Below, in pieces: positions 1-6,609 of a DNA stretch of 36,280 nt (its first letter is position 1; every line of letters starts with the position of its first letter). A program made the position numbers and the translations under genes. The notes beneath the pieces are model-generated. The model had not been told where the DNA came from and searched no databases. It worked only from the letters and a program-made list of their open reading frames with translations. The stretch covers positions 1 through 36,280 of the forward strand of contig SVPJ01000023.1 in the NCBI GenBank assembly GCA_015065885.1, written 5' to 3'. The stretch comes from Oscillospiraceae bacterium. GTDB taxonomy: Bacteria > Bacillota > Clostridia > Oscillospirales > Acutalibacteraceae.

Positions 1-96
1 ATTCTATTCGCCATAAACTGTCCGCAGGACAATATCACTATGCGTAGCATAATATCACTGCGAAGCAATATAACTCGCCGTCAGGCGAATAGAGTT
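1..96. repeat. Array of short hairpins joined by 9-bp AATATCACT-type spacers
   Basis: Four small hairpins of different sequence are joined by a nearly constant 9-bp spacer. The hairpins are GTCC-gca-GGAC (20-30), ATGC-gta-GCAT (40-50), GC-gaa-GC (60-66) and CGCC-gtca-GGCG (76-87). The spacers are AATATCACT (31-39 and 51-59), AATATAACT (67-75) and AATAGAGTT (88-96). Stem sequences differ but stay self-complementary. An outer inverted repeat (ATTCTATTCGCC at 1-12 against GGCGAATAGAGT at 84-95, one mismatch) encloses the array. It lies downstream of the epimerase gene and may continue to the left of the window. The pattern is read directly; its function is unknown. Confidence 0.7.
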
Positions 97-124
97 GCGT
101 GATACTCCGTTAAGAGTATCACGC
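97..124. other. Perfect 11-bp inverted repeat (hairpin)
   Basis: GCGTGATACTC (97-107) and GAGTATCACGC (114-124) are perfect complements around a 6-base loop. No T-run follows on either strand, so this is not a classical intrinsic terminator. It lies 43 bp past the stop codon of the minus-strand epimerase gene and could still mark or protect the 3' end of that transcript. It adjoins the hairpin array and may belong to it. Confidence 0.6.
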
Positions 125-167
125 TAATCGCTTGCCTTGTTTGCGGTTGTACGGATATTGTCGCGCT

Positions 168-1301
168 TTATCCCTTGCGCCAAACCATCTTGTTGATGAT
201 ACCGGTGTAGCTTTGAATGATCTTCACCACTTTGGTGGCGACGTTGTTGTCTACGTAGGCGGGCACGTCACTGCCGTCGTCCCCGTTTTGGTGCATACTG
301 ACCGCAAGGTCCACCGCCTGCAACACCTGTTCCGCCGTGATGGAACCCACGGTGAACACGCCGCGTTCCATCGCTTCGGGGCGTTCGGTGGAGGTGCGGA
401 TGGATACGGCGGGGAACTTAAAGTACGCGCCTTCCTCCGGCACGGTGCCGCTGTCCGACACTACGCAGAAGGCGTTTTGTTGCAGTTTGTTGTAATCGAA
501 GAAGCCGAGCGGTTGATGCTGAATGACCCGGCGGTCAAACACGAATCCGCGCTGTTCGATAAACTTACGGCTGCGGGGGTGGCAGGAATAGAGAATGGGC
601 ATATCGTAAGTCTCTGCCATCGTGTTGACTGCATTCATCAGCGAGAAGAAGTTTTCTTCAATGTCGATGTTTTCTTCACGGTGCGCCGAGAGCAGGATGT
701 AACGGCCCGCTTCCAGCCCCAGATCGTCCAGCACGGTGCTTGCGTTGATGCTCGGCAGGCACTCGTCCAGCACCTCCGCCATCGGGGAGCCGACCACGTG
801 GGTGTATTCGGGACGTACGCCGCTGTCCAAAATGTACTTGCGTGCATTTTCGGAATAGCAGAGGTTGACGTCGCTCGTCACGTCCACGATGCGGCGAATA
901 ACTTCCTCGGGCAGGTTTTCGTCCTTGCAACGGTTGCCCGCTTCCATGTGGAACACAGGGATCTTCAACCGTTTTGCCGCAATGACCGACAGACACGAGT
1001 TGGTGTCGCCCAGCACGATGAGGGCGTCGGGGCGCAGTTCTGCCATCAACTCGTACGATTTTGCGATGACGTTGCCCATCGTCTGACCGATGTTTTCACC
1101 CACCACACCGAGGTAATGGTCGGGTGCGCGAAGCCCCAAGTCCTTGAAAAACACCTCATTCAAGGTGTAGTCGTAGTTCTGACCCGTGTGTACCAGAATG
1201 TGATCAAAATACAAGTCGCATTTTTTGATGATGGCGGACATTTTGATGATCTCGGGGCGGGTGCCCACAATGGTCATCAACCGCAGTTTCTTCGTAGCCA
1301 T
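168..1301 (-). CDS. wecB: Non-hydrolysing UDP-N-acetylglucosamine 2-epimerase, FnlC/CapG-like
   Basis: A 377-residue cytoplasmic enzyme that inverts C2 of a UDP-linked acetamido sugar to make a precursor for capsule, teichoic acid or other surface glycans. Family features seen: the N-terminal GTRPEIIK nucleotide-fold start, HTGQNYD, GDTNS, HMEAGNR, SAHREENID, and the SDSGTVPEE/TERPEA region that binds UDP. The HMEAGNRC..NLPEE and VTSDVN wording resembles the FnlC/WbjD/CapG branch, which makes UDP-N-acetyl-L-fucosamine, more than classical WecB/MnaA (which has HVEAGLRTG). The exact substrate is therefore uncertain. The start ATG follows AGGAG closely. A MITE-like element lies directly upstream and a T-box leader beyond that. 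The usual partner genes would have to be outside the window. Confidence 0.93.
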   Translation of the reverse strand: MATKKLRLMTIVGTRPEIIKMSAIIKKCDLYFDHILVHTGQNYDYTLNEVFFKDLGLRAPDHYLGVVGENIGQTMGNVIAKSYELMAELRPDALIVLGDTNSCLSVIAAKRLKIPVFHMEAGNRCKDENLPEEVIRRIVDVTSDVNLCYSENARKYILDSGVRPEYTHVVGSPMAEVLDECLPSINASTVLDDLGLEAGRYILLSAHREENIDIEENFFSLMNAVNTMAETYDMPILYSCHPRSRKFIEQRGFVFDRRVIQHQPLGFFDYNKLQQNAFCVVSDSGTVPEEGAYFKFPAVSIRTSTERPEAMERGVFTVGSITAEQVLQAVDLAVSMHQNGDDGSDVPAYVDNNVATKVVKIIQSYTGIINKMVWRKG

Positions 1302-1314
1302 TCTCTTTTCTCCT

Positions 1315-1588
1315 TAAGCAGAGGAGGCATATCCGAACCCGATTTTAACGGGCCGATTTTCCCCTCGGCTGTGTTAAAATACTCGTAAATCCGCAAGGAT
1401 TTACTGCGTTTTTGCCTTGCCGATGAAAAAATCGGCTCTGTTAAAATTCTTCGACCTAAAACGAGTAGAATTTCGTGCGATTTTTGGTGCGGCGAAGGTG
1501 GCAAGGCTGTCGCCTGCCACCGACAACAAATCAAAAAGCGCGGAAATTATGCCGTTTTAGGCGTGTTCGGATGCGCCTCCTCTGCTTA
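1315..1588. mobile_element. MITE-like element bounded by ~24-bp inverted repeats
   Basis: The ends are imperfect inverted repeats of about 24 bp. TAAGCAGAGGAGGC... begins at 1315, and its reverse complement, with two mismatches, ends at 1588. The 274-bp interior has no convincing gene. It contains a hairpin (TAAATCC-gcaa-GGATTTA, about 1386-1403) and two direct copies of TCGGCTNTGTTAAAAT (near 1364 and 1433). A TTAA at each boundary could be a target duplication, but it merges with the repeat. The element sits exactly between the T-box terminator and the epimerase ribosome binding site. An 85-codon frame inside it has no family resemblance and was not called. Confidence 0.5.
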
Positions 1589-1592
1589 AAAT

Positions 1593-1623
1593 AAAAAAAC
1601 CGCGTCCCCCAAAAGGGACGCGG
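1593..1623 (-). terminator. T-box intrinsic terminator
   Basis: On the minus strand CCGCGTCCC pairs with GGGACGCGG across a short loop and is followed by TTTTTTT. The 5' arm overlaps the sequence that would pair with the T-box in the antiterminator, as expected for this riboswitch class. Confidence 0.9.
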
Positions 1624-1842
1624 TAAAATTTACAGCGTGGTTCCACCCTTGATTCAACGGCAAAAGCCGTCCTCAAGCGGCATATAACGGTGCCAACCGT
1701 CGCACTCTACTTTGCATTTTCAAGTGCGCTCTCAAGGGCGGTGGGGCGTACGACGTCTGCCTCGTGTGCCGTTCTCAGCCGACGGCGGCACTCTCTGCGG
1801 GTGAGGTGATGGGTCGTATCCCGTCCCTATCAACGATTTATA
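1593..1842 (-). promoter_or_regulatory. T-box riboswitch leader
   Basis: Reading the minus strand, transcription should start near 1842. The RNA has a long Stem I with the AGAGAG motif and a GGCTGAGA distal loop, then a Stem III of the ACGG...CCGTTATA type. Next come the T-box core AAGGGTGGAACCACGC (1650-1635) and an intrinsic terminator (1623-1593). T-boxes sense uncharged tRNA and normally control aminoacyl-tRNA synthetase or amino-acid genes. Here the next gene is a sugar epimerase, beyond an inverted-repeat element. The specifier codon could not be fixed with confidence; the 3' side of basal Stem I reads GCCCCA, so GCC (Ala) or CCC (Pro) are weak candidates. Confidence 0.88.
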
Positions 1843-1848
1843 GGTATC

Positions 1849-1876
1849 ATTATAACACCCCATGCCGAAATGTCAA
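1849..1876 (-). promoter_or_regulatory. Consensus sigma-A promoter of the T-box transcript
   Basis: A perfect TTGACA (minus strand, 1876-1871) and a perfect TATAAT (1854-1849) are separated by 16 bp. It starts the T-box leader and lies just after the stop codon of the upstream padR-like gene. Confidence 0.88.
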
Positions 1877-1884
1877 GGGGGAAT

Positions 1885-2250
1885 TTATTCGTATTGTTCC
1901 AATGCAGAAAGATCACGGATGCCGAGAATATCCAACACACCGCGGGTGAGCGAGGCGTATTCCTTGCGCAAAAAGGCAAGGTGTTCCTTGCCGGCAGGCT
2001 CGATGCGATAGTACACCCGCGTGCGGCGGCGACCGACGAGTTCCGTGCGGTCGGCGATCAGCCCTTTTTCCAACATACGGTACAGGATGGGGTACATCGA
2101 ACTTTCCAGCAAGGTGTACCGTCCGCCGCTGCGTTCGGCAAGTTCCTGCGAAATTTGATACCCGTATTTTTCTTCCTCGTCCAGCAAGGTCAGGATCAAC
2201 AATTCCACCGTGCCGCGCTTGAAACTTTCGTTGACGGCGATGTGAACCAC
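1885..2250 (-). CDS. PadR family transcriptional regulator
   Basis: About 120 residues with the PadR winged helix: KRGTVELLILTLL, then YGYQISQEL, then YTLLESSMYPILYRMLEKGLI with the wing RTRVYYRIEPAGKEHL. PadR proteins are small dimeric repressors, often controlling neighbouring membrane-protein genes. The start is uncertain. The GTG at 2250 overlaps the Shine-Dalgarno AGGGAGG itself, so it can hardly be used. The best-spaced in-frame codon is ATC at 2241, a rare start that would give a protein beginning IAVNES. A promoter with an embedded palindrome lies directly upstream and suggests autoregulation. The gene follows the HAAS-like membrane-protein operon on the same strand, a common association for PadR. 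Confidence 0.9.
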   Translation of the reverse strand: MVHIAVNESFKRGTVELLILTLLDEEEKYGYQISQELAERSGGRYTLLESSMYPILYRMLEKGLIADRTELVGRRRTRVYYRIEPAGKEHLAFLRKEYASLTRGVLDILGIRDLSALEQYE

Positions 2251-2265
2251 CTCCCTTTCGATTTG

Positions 2266-2315
2266 TGTTACAGACTATACGTAACATCATAACATAGAAG
2301 AAGTAGTTTTAGCAA
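2266..2315 (-). promoter_or_regulatory. padR promoter with TGTTAC-N9-GTAACA operator
   Basis: On the minus strand the -35 is TTGCTA (2315-2310), the spacer 18 bp and the -10 TATGAT (2291-2286). A perfect dyad TGTTAC-N9-GTAACA (2286-2266) begins at the -10 and covers the expected transcription start. That placement suits a repressor, most simply the PadR protein it precedes. Confidence 0.75.
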
Positions 2316-2335
2316 GTCTTTTTGTGCTTTGGGGG

Positions 2336-2857
2336 TTATTGTTTCGTGATATTTCCGTTCTTGTCGCAAATCAGTTTAACAGAAGACGTTAACGTTTTGG
2401 TGGTAACAAACAACACCTTTTTGTAAAAAGTCCCCGTTGCAGTAGCGGTATTTCCCGATTTCGTTGCCGTGGCGGAGTCGAAATGCCACGAAGACTCTTT
2501 TATAGAGTAGGTGTAAGAACAACCCGTGCAGGTTGCCGAAATGCCGACGTTCACCGAAAAGGTGGCGTGCACTGACAGCGTGTATAGAGTAGTGGAACCG
2601 TCTTTTACCGTGACGGTGCCGCTACCTTGTACAGTTTGCGATGTGGCGCGGCTTTGTGCTTTGGTTGGAAGAGTGCTTTGCGTAATGGTGTATACCAACG
2701 TATAACCATCTGTGGACGTTTCTGTCCATGAGAGTTCGGTGTTGCTCGAATCGGTTAATTCAGCGGGAGACATTTCTGCGGCACCGGCTGTGCAGAAAAT
2801 TGAAGAAAGAAGAACGAAGACCGTTGCTATGATGCTAATTAGTTTCCGCGTTTTCAT
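2336..2857 (-). CDS. Secreted protein of unknown function
   Basis: 173 residues starting at the ATG at 2857, which has a good AGGAGG 9 bases upstream; longer upstream frames lack this. The N-terminus MKTRKLISIIATVFVLLSS...AGAAE is a Sec signal peptide with likely cleavage after AGA. The mature part is rich in Ser, Thr and aromatic residues in alternating patterns, suggesting beta strands. It has a CTGC motif and a further Cys in LICDKNG near the C-terminus. I do not recognise the family. The start overlaps the upstream membrane-protein gene by 23 bp, so the two are translationally coupled. It is the last gene of a three-gene operon. Confidence 0.8.
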   Translation of the reverse strand: MKTRKLISIIATVFVLLSSIFCTAGAAEMSPAELTDSSNTELSWTETSTDGYTLVYTITQSTLPTKAQSRATSQTVQGSGTVTVKDGSTTLYTLSVHATFSVNVGISATCTGCSYTYSIKESSWHFDSATATKSGNTATATGTFYKKVLFVTTKTLTSSVKLICDKNGNITKQ

Positions 2858-3218
2858 AATTGTTATCCTCCTGATCTGTGTATATTCGTTGAATGTGTGA
2901 ATCGGAATAGGCATCTGACCATTGTAAGGCGAGGGCGGTGATTCCAATGATGAGGGCGATTGTTGTAACGAGAATGAGGAGAAAAATCGTTTGACGCTTA
3001 CGTGACAATAATTGGTTATCGCTATTGATTTCTACGAAAGAAGCGGCGATTTCTGTAGGTGTACCGAAGCGGGCGATTACAGCGGGCATATCGCAATCGG
3101 GGGTTGTTTCTTGGGATTGCAGGATGTCATTTTTAAGATCGCGAATGAAGCGCCGTCGCTGTTTGGGCGGACAAAGCGTACGTACTGCACGCAGATAAGC
3201 ACGCAACTCTTTTTTCAT
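2835..3218 (-). CDS. Small membrane protein with HAAS/DUF6120-like N-terminal domain
   Basis: 127 residues. Residues 1-65 form a helical domain with the pattern YLRAVRTLCPPKQRRRFIRDLKNDI and later RFGTPTEIAASF. This is typical of small clostridial proteins of the DUF6120/HAAS kind, often found near PadR genes. One transmembrane helix follows at about 77-99 (IFLLILVTTIALIIGITALAL), then a short charged tail. It is paralogous to the gene just upstream, which it overlaps by four bases (ATGA). Function is unknown; a membrane role linked to the nearby PadR regulator is inference. Confidence 0.82.
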   Translation of the reverse strand: MKKELRAYLRAVRTLCPPKQRRRFIRDLKNDILQSQETTPDCDMPAVIARFGTPTEIAASFVEINSDNQLLSRKRQTIFLLILVTTIALIIGITALALQWSDAYSDSHIQRIYTDQEDNNYENAETN

Positions 3219-3625
3219 TTAATCACCTTCCTGACATTACATTTAAATCCGATGTGAATGGCGGAAATTATTTCTGTATAAGTCGCAAAAGGATCACTTT
3301 CGATAAAGATATATAAACATAGCGCCAATACCAGTGCCAAAAGAACGCCGCCGATGACCAGAGAGGCTGTGCGCGCACGGTGGCGGCGGTGAATGAGCCG
3401 TTGCTGTTCCGCGGGGGACAGGCAAGCGGTGAAATTTTCGGCAAACTGTGCGGGAGTGCCCGCTTGCTTCAGAAATTGTGCGACCGTGTGCGTGGGGTCG
3501 GCTTCCATAAATTCTGCGGCGTGTTCCCGCAGGTCTTGTGCCAGACGGCGGCGAAACGCCGGCGGACACGCTTTTTGTGCTTGTCGGCAATAGCGGTCAA
3601 GCGATTTTTGTTCCTTTGTCTTCAT
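3215..3625 (-). CDS. Small membrane protein with HAAS/DUF6120-like N-terminal domain
   Basis: 136 residues from the ATG at 3625, preceded by GAGG. It has the same layout as the next gene: a helical domain with CPPAFRRRLAQDLREHAAEF and QAGTPAQFAENF, a basic patch (RLIHRRHRAR), and one transmembrane helix (TASLVIGGVLLALVLALCLYIF). It is the first gene of the operon 3625-2336. The shared CPP...RRR..DL and GTP motifs show that the two coupled genes arose by duplication. Confidence 0.82.
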   Translation of the reverse strand: MKTKEQKSLDRYCRQAQKACPPAFRRRLAQDLREHAAEFMEADPTHTVAQFLKQAGTPAQFAENFTACLSPAEQQRLIHRRHRARTASLVIGGVLLALVLALCLYIFIESDPFATYTEIISAIHIGFKCNVRKVIK

Positions 3626-3673
3626 GTCGAATCGCCCTCGTTTTTGTTGTATACAAAGACATATGCTAATTAT

Positions 3674-3702
3674 AGTATCCACCAAAACTATTCTGTTGTC
3701 AA
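3674..3702 (-). promoter_or_regulatory. Promoter of the HAAS-like operon
   Basis: On the minus strand a perfect TTGACA (3702-3697) is followed after 17 bp by GATACT (3679-3674). A TATAAT lies a few bases further on (3674-3669) but at a 22-bp spacing. It diverges from the plus-strand promoter at 3725. Confidence 0.6.
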
Positions 3703-3724
3703 TACTATTCATAGAAAAATATTG

Positions 3725-3753
3725 TTGACAAACACAATTTGGCGTGCTACAAT
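3725..3753 (+). promoter_or_regulatory. Promoter of the DNRLRE-ricin protein gene
   Basis: TTGACA (3725-3730), a 17-bp spacer and TACAAT (3748-3753) form a near-consensus sigma-A promoter. It drives a leader of about 200 nt before the gene at 3964. Confidence 0.8.
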
Positions 3754-3819
3754 ACAGTTGGCAGAAACTCCAAAAAAGAAGGCCTCTTAGTAATGTTTTT
3801 GTGAAAAGGAGTGGTTGCG

Positions 3820-3906
3820 GTGTGTACGATGTGGAATTGGAAACAGGGTGTGGCACGCAAACATCCTTACAGACGCCGCGCGGGCGCAACCGCTTCCGCG
3901 CGGTGA
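3820..3906 (+). CDS. Possible 28-residue leader peptide
   Basis: A short frame starts at GTG 3820, eight bases after AAAGGAG (3805-3811), and stops at TGA 3904. It encodes a small basic peptide (MCTMWNWKQGV... with HPYRRR). It lies inside the leader of the 816-residue secreted protein, and a GC-rich hairpin overlaps its 3' half. The good ribosome binding site is the main support. It could be an attenuator-type leader peptide, or chance. Confidence 0.35.
   Translation: MCTMWNWKQGVARKHPYRRRAGATASAR
3876..3903 (+). other. GC-rich hairpin in mRNA leader
   Basis: CCGCGCGG (3876-3883) recurs at 3896-3903. It is self-complementary, so the two copies can pair across a 12-base loop. No T-run follows. 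It sits within the possible leader peptide and upstream of the ribosome binding site at about 3950, so translation of the short frame could open or close it. Confidence 0.5.
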
Positions 3907-3963
3907 TAGGGAAAGATAGCATAACCTTGTGAAAAACATTTGAAAACAGAAAGGATGAAAACT

Positions 3964-6414
3964 ATGAAAAAATATCTGTCGATATTTGTATGCCTTGCAT
4001 TGTGTATCAGTATGCTGTTCGTCTTTTCGTCTTCTGCCGCCGAAGCGGAGGACTTGACCTTTGGCGGGTTGATCGAACAGGAAACCATTGAATCGCTCGG
4101 GCATAAATATATATCGTCAAACCTTGCAGAACATTTGAGTGCCATTGAGTTTGTCAATGAAGATGATACCAGAACGATATACACGTTTGATAAACCGATA
4201 AAGTACGTGGACAAAGCGGGTGCTGTCAAACGTATTGATAACACCCTCGTAAAAACGGCGAACGGTAAAGCGTGGAAGAATAACGCCAATGCATTTGAAC
4301 TTGCCGTGCATGAGGATGTTGCCAAAGGTGTTACCCTTTCGTATCAAGACGATGCGATAACGGTGGTTCCGAATGTATCCGCCGCCCGCGGCACGTACAC
4401 GGCAGCCAAACGGGCCGACGGCAAGGCCGTTTCGTTCCAAAACGCACAAAGCGACATCTCCTATGAAGCGACTTACGACGGTTACATAACTGCCGTTACG
4501 GTTCCCGCAGGGCAAAGCCCCTCGTTTTCCGCCACGCTGTCCGGCGACATTTCAGCCGTCACCGCGAACGGTACCGAAGTGGCGGTAACGATGGCAAACG
4601 GCACCGTCGTGAAGTCCCACGCGTATTTTGCAACGGTGAGCGAACAGCGGTTGGAAGACACGGAGTTTCAAGCCCAAGTTACGTGTTTGAGCGATTCCAC
4701 GTATCGGCTGACCTACTCGATGCCGACGGTGTTGACCGCATCGGCACAGATCGTCATTAGCAGTAAAGTGTCCCCTGCAAGCGGTGAGGTGCAGCCGCGT
4801 AACGCGGGTACGACCATTCCTACAACCTCACATGCGGATGCTTGTGTCTTTAGTAATTTTTCGTCGACAAACTACGGAACGCAGAACTATTATTCGATTG
4901 GGACGGATAGCAGCGCAGGAATTTGCCGCGCATATGTTCGCTTTGATCTTTCTGCGTTGAGCCATGTTCCGTACGATCGTATTCTTAGTGCTAATTACCA
5001 TGCCGTTGGGTCAACAAATAACAAACCGATGCTTCAAATAGAGGCATATATGGTTACGGGGGCGTGGACAGAAACCACCATTACATGGGCAAATAAACCT
5101 GCTTACAACAGTGAAAAACTTACTACAGTGAATGTTGGCCCGAATCCTTTACTGGACGTTCCCGGATATTATGATTTCTATATCACGCAAGCTGTGATGG
5201 CGTGGAAGCAGGGCATTCCCAATTATGGTATTATGTTGAAGTCGCGTGTGGAAACCGGTTTGAATTTTCATGCTTTCCGCAGCCGAGAATATGTCAATAA
5301 TCCCCCTCAATTGAGCGTGACATACGTGACCGATACGACTTCTATGGAAAATATCGGTATCAGAAACAACGGGATATACTACGTGAAGAATAAGAACAGT
5401 AATCTGTATCTGACCGCCACGGGAACTGCCGATTATTCCAACGTTACTCAAACTACGTGGACGGGGGTGAATGCGCAAAAGTGGCAGGTGAAATCGCAAG
5501 GGAACGGGTATTTTAAATTGGTTCCGCGCAGTGCGACCGGCATGGTGTTGGATACCAACGGCGGCAACAATACCGATGGTGCTAATATACAGATTCATTC
5601 TGCGAATACCGGCTTGGGACAAGAGTTCAAGTTTATACGCAATTGGGACGGCAGTTACCGCATTGTTACAAGACTTAGCGGCGGCACACGCGGTCTTCGT
5701 GCGGAAAACGACAATACCACTAACGGTGGCAATATATGCCACTGGACACAAACTACCAATTGGATGAAGAGCGACGATTGGACATTGGAAGCGGCAGGTG
5801 GGGGGATTGCTGATGTGTTTACGTTCACATATGAGCCGAATGACGGCTACGGATTGGACACAGCACAATATGCCGAACCTATCATAAGTGCTCTTGATAG
5901 CATGAGATATGGTTCTGCCAATTCGGTGGATGCCAATTCGGCAAATGCATACGATTGGATGTCTGATGATGCGATTTGGGTTTTTAACGGTCACGGTGGG
6001 ACGGGTTGTGTTCAGTTCAAAGATGGCGGATTAATTTCTTCTACAGAGACAGGAGATAATTTCTTCCCGGTCAGCGATAAAGTGCACAACGCTTTATCAA
6101 AGTTGAAATTGGCGGCTTTTTGCAGTTGCAGCACAGGGGCAGATGACGCGAGCCGAAATACCAATTTGGTAGGAATGATGTATCGAAAAGGCACACATTT
6201 TGTAACTGCGATTTCTGCTATGGCCTCGTCTCCTGTTTCGGACTATTGGTTGCAAGAATTTTTTGCGAATTGTGCAGGTGGCAAGACCGTCTATGAAGCA
6301 ATGATTGCGGCAGATGACTTTGTGTATGAACACCACGGTTGGGATTCCGTATATGGCAGCTCCAATCAGCGACACTATTTGGGTGATAACTCCTTGAGAT
6401 TGGATCGCTACTAA
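3964..6414 (+). CDS. Secreted multidomain protein: DNRLRE, ricin-type lectin and caspase-like domains
   Basis: 816 residues from the ATG at 3964, which has AGAAAGGA at good spacing; two ATGs just upstream are less well placed. Residues 1-27 are a Sec signal peptide ending in SSAAEAED. Residues about 30-280 are beta-rich and unassigned. Residues about 283-456 match the DNRLRE pattern (HADACVFSNFSSTNYGTQ..., YVRFDLS, ITWANKP, NYGIMLKSR). Residues about 461-613 are a ricin-type beta-trefoil (GIYYVKNKNSNLYL, QKWQVKSQGNGYFKLVPR, LDTNGGN). Residues about 620-816 contain NGHGG (His677) and AFCSCSTG (Cys720/Cys722), the His/Cys layout of clan CD peptidases such as caspase, gingipain and CHAT types. 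Extracellular peptidase activity is inferred. No wall anchor is seen. Confidence 0.85.
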   Translation: MKKYLSIFVCLALCISMLFVFSSSAAEAEDLTFGGLIEQETIESLGHKYISSNLAEHLSAIEFVNEDDTRTIYTFDKPIKYVDKAGAVKRIDNTLVKTANGKAWKNNANAFELAVHEDVAKGVTLSYQDDAITVVPNVSAARGTYTAAKRADGKAVSFQNAQSDISYEATYDGYITAVTVPAGQSPSFSATLSGDISAVTANGTEVAVTMANGTVVKSHAYFATVSEQRLEDTEFQAQVTCLSDSTYRLTYSMPTVLTASAQIVISSKVSPASGEVQPRNAGTTIPTTSHADACVFSNFSSTNYGTQNYYSIGTDSSAGICRAYVRFDLSALSHVPYDRILSANYHAVGSTNNKPMLQIEAYMVTGAWTETTITWANKPAYNSEKLTTVNVGPNPLLDVPGYYDFYITQAVMAWKQGIPNYGIMLKSRVETGLNFHAFRSREYVNNPPQLSVTYVTDTTSMENIGIRNNGIYYVKNKNSNLYLTATGTADYSNVTQTTWTGVNAQKWQVKSQGNGYFKLVPRSATGMVLDTNGGNNTDGANIQIHSANTGLGQEFKFIRNWDGSYRIVTRLSGGTRGLRAENDNTTNGGNICHWTQTTNWMKSDDWTLEAAGGGIADVFTFTYEPNDGYGLDTAQYAEPIISALDSMRYGSANSVDANSANAYDWMSDDAIWVFNGHGGTGCVQFKDGGLISSTETGDNFFPVSDKVHNALSKLKLAAFCSCSTGADDASRNTNLVGMMYRKGTHFVTAISAMASSPVSDYWLQEFFANCAGGKTVYEAMIAADDFVYEHHGWDSVYGSSNQRHYLGDNSLRLDRY

Positions 6415-6454
6415 GTAGGGGGCTCGTCGTATAATGTAGTGCGATACAGAAATA

Positions 6455-6483
6455 TTGATAATTGTTGAAGTACATTGTAGAAT
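6455..6483 (+). promoter_or_regulatory. Promoter of the dockerin protein gene
   Basis: TTGATA (6455-6460), a 17-bp spacer and TAGAAT (6478-6483) lie about 125 bp before the dockerin gene start. Confidence 0.55.
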
Positions 6484-6540
6484 AAAACCAAGGATAGGGC
6501 ATTTTTGAAAATCCACCGATAAAACCACCCTGTATAGTAG

Positions 6541-6561
6541 GGGCAGATGCCCTGTCTGCCC
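6541..6561. repeat. Short palindromic hairpin
   Basis: GGGCAGA and TCTGCCC pair around a 7-base loop, preceded by GTAG. The form recalls dispersed palindromes common in gut clostridia. It lies in the leader of the dockerin gene, between promoter and ribosome binding site. Confidence 0.5.
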
Positions 6562-6609
6562 ACGAAACATCCGACAAAACAACATTCATAGACAAAAGGA
6601 GGCATGGTT

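Noticed and set aside
1-96. Possible CRISPR array
   Set aside because: The constant 9-bp part is far too short for a CRISPR repeat, and the variable parts are self-complementary hairpins rather than unique spacers.
132-1388. Plus-strand frame of 418 codons opposite the epimerase
   Set aside because: The minus-strand protein carries all 2-epimerase motifs; the plus frame has none.
1277-1534. 85-codon minus-strand frame inside the inverted-repeat element
   Set aside because: It consists of repeat sequence, has no ribosome binding site and overlaps the epimerase start.
1630-1842. Possible tRNA gene
   Set aside because: Cloverleaf-like pieces belong to the T-box leader, which has its own promoter, T-box core and terminator.
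5149-6585. Minus-strand frames (281 and 162 codons) opposite the secreted DNRLRE-ricin protein
   Set aside because: No motif or ribosome binding site; the plus-strand domains are clear.
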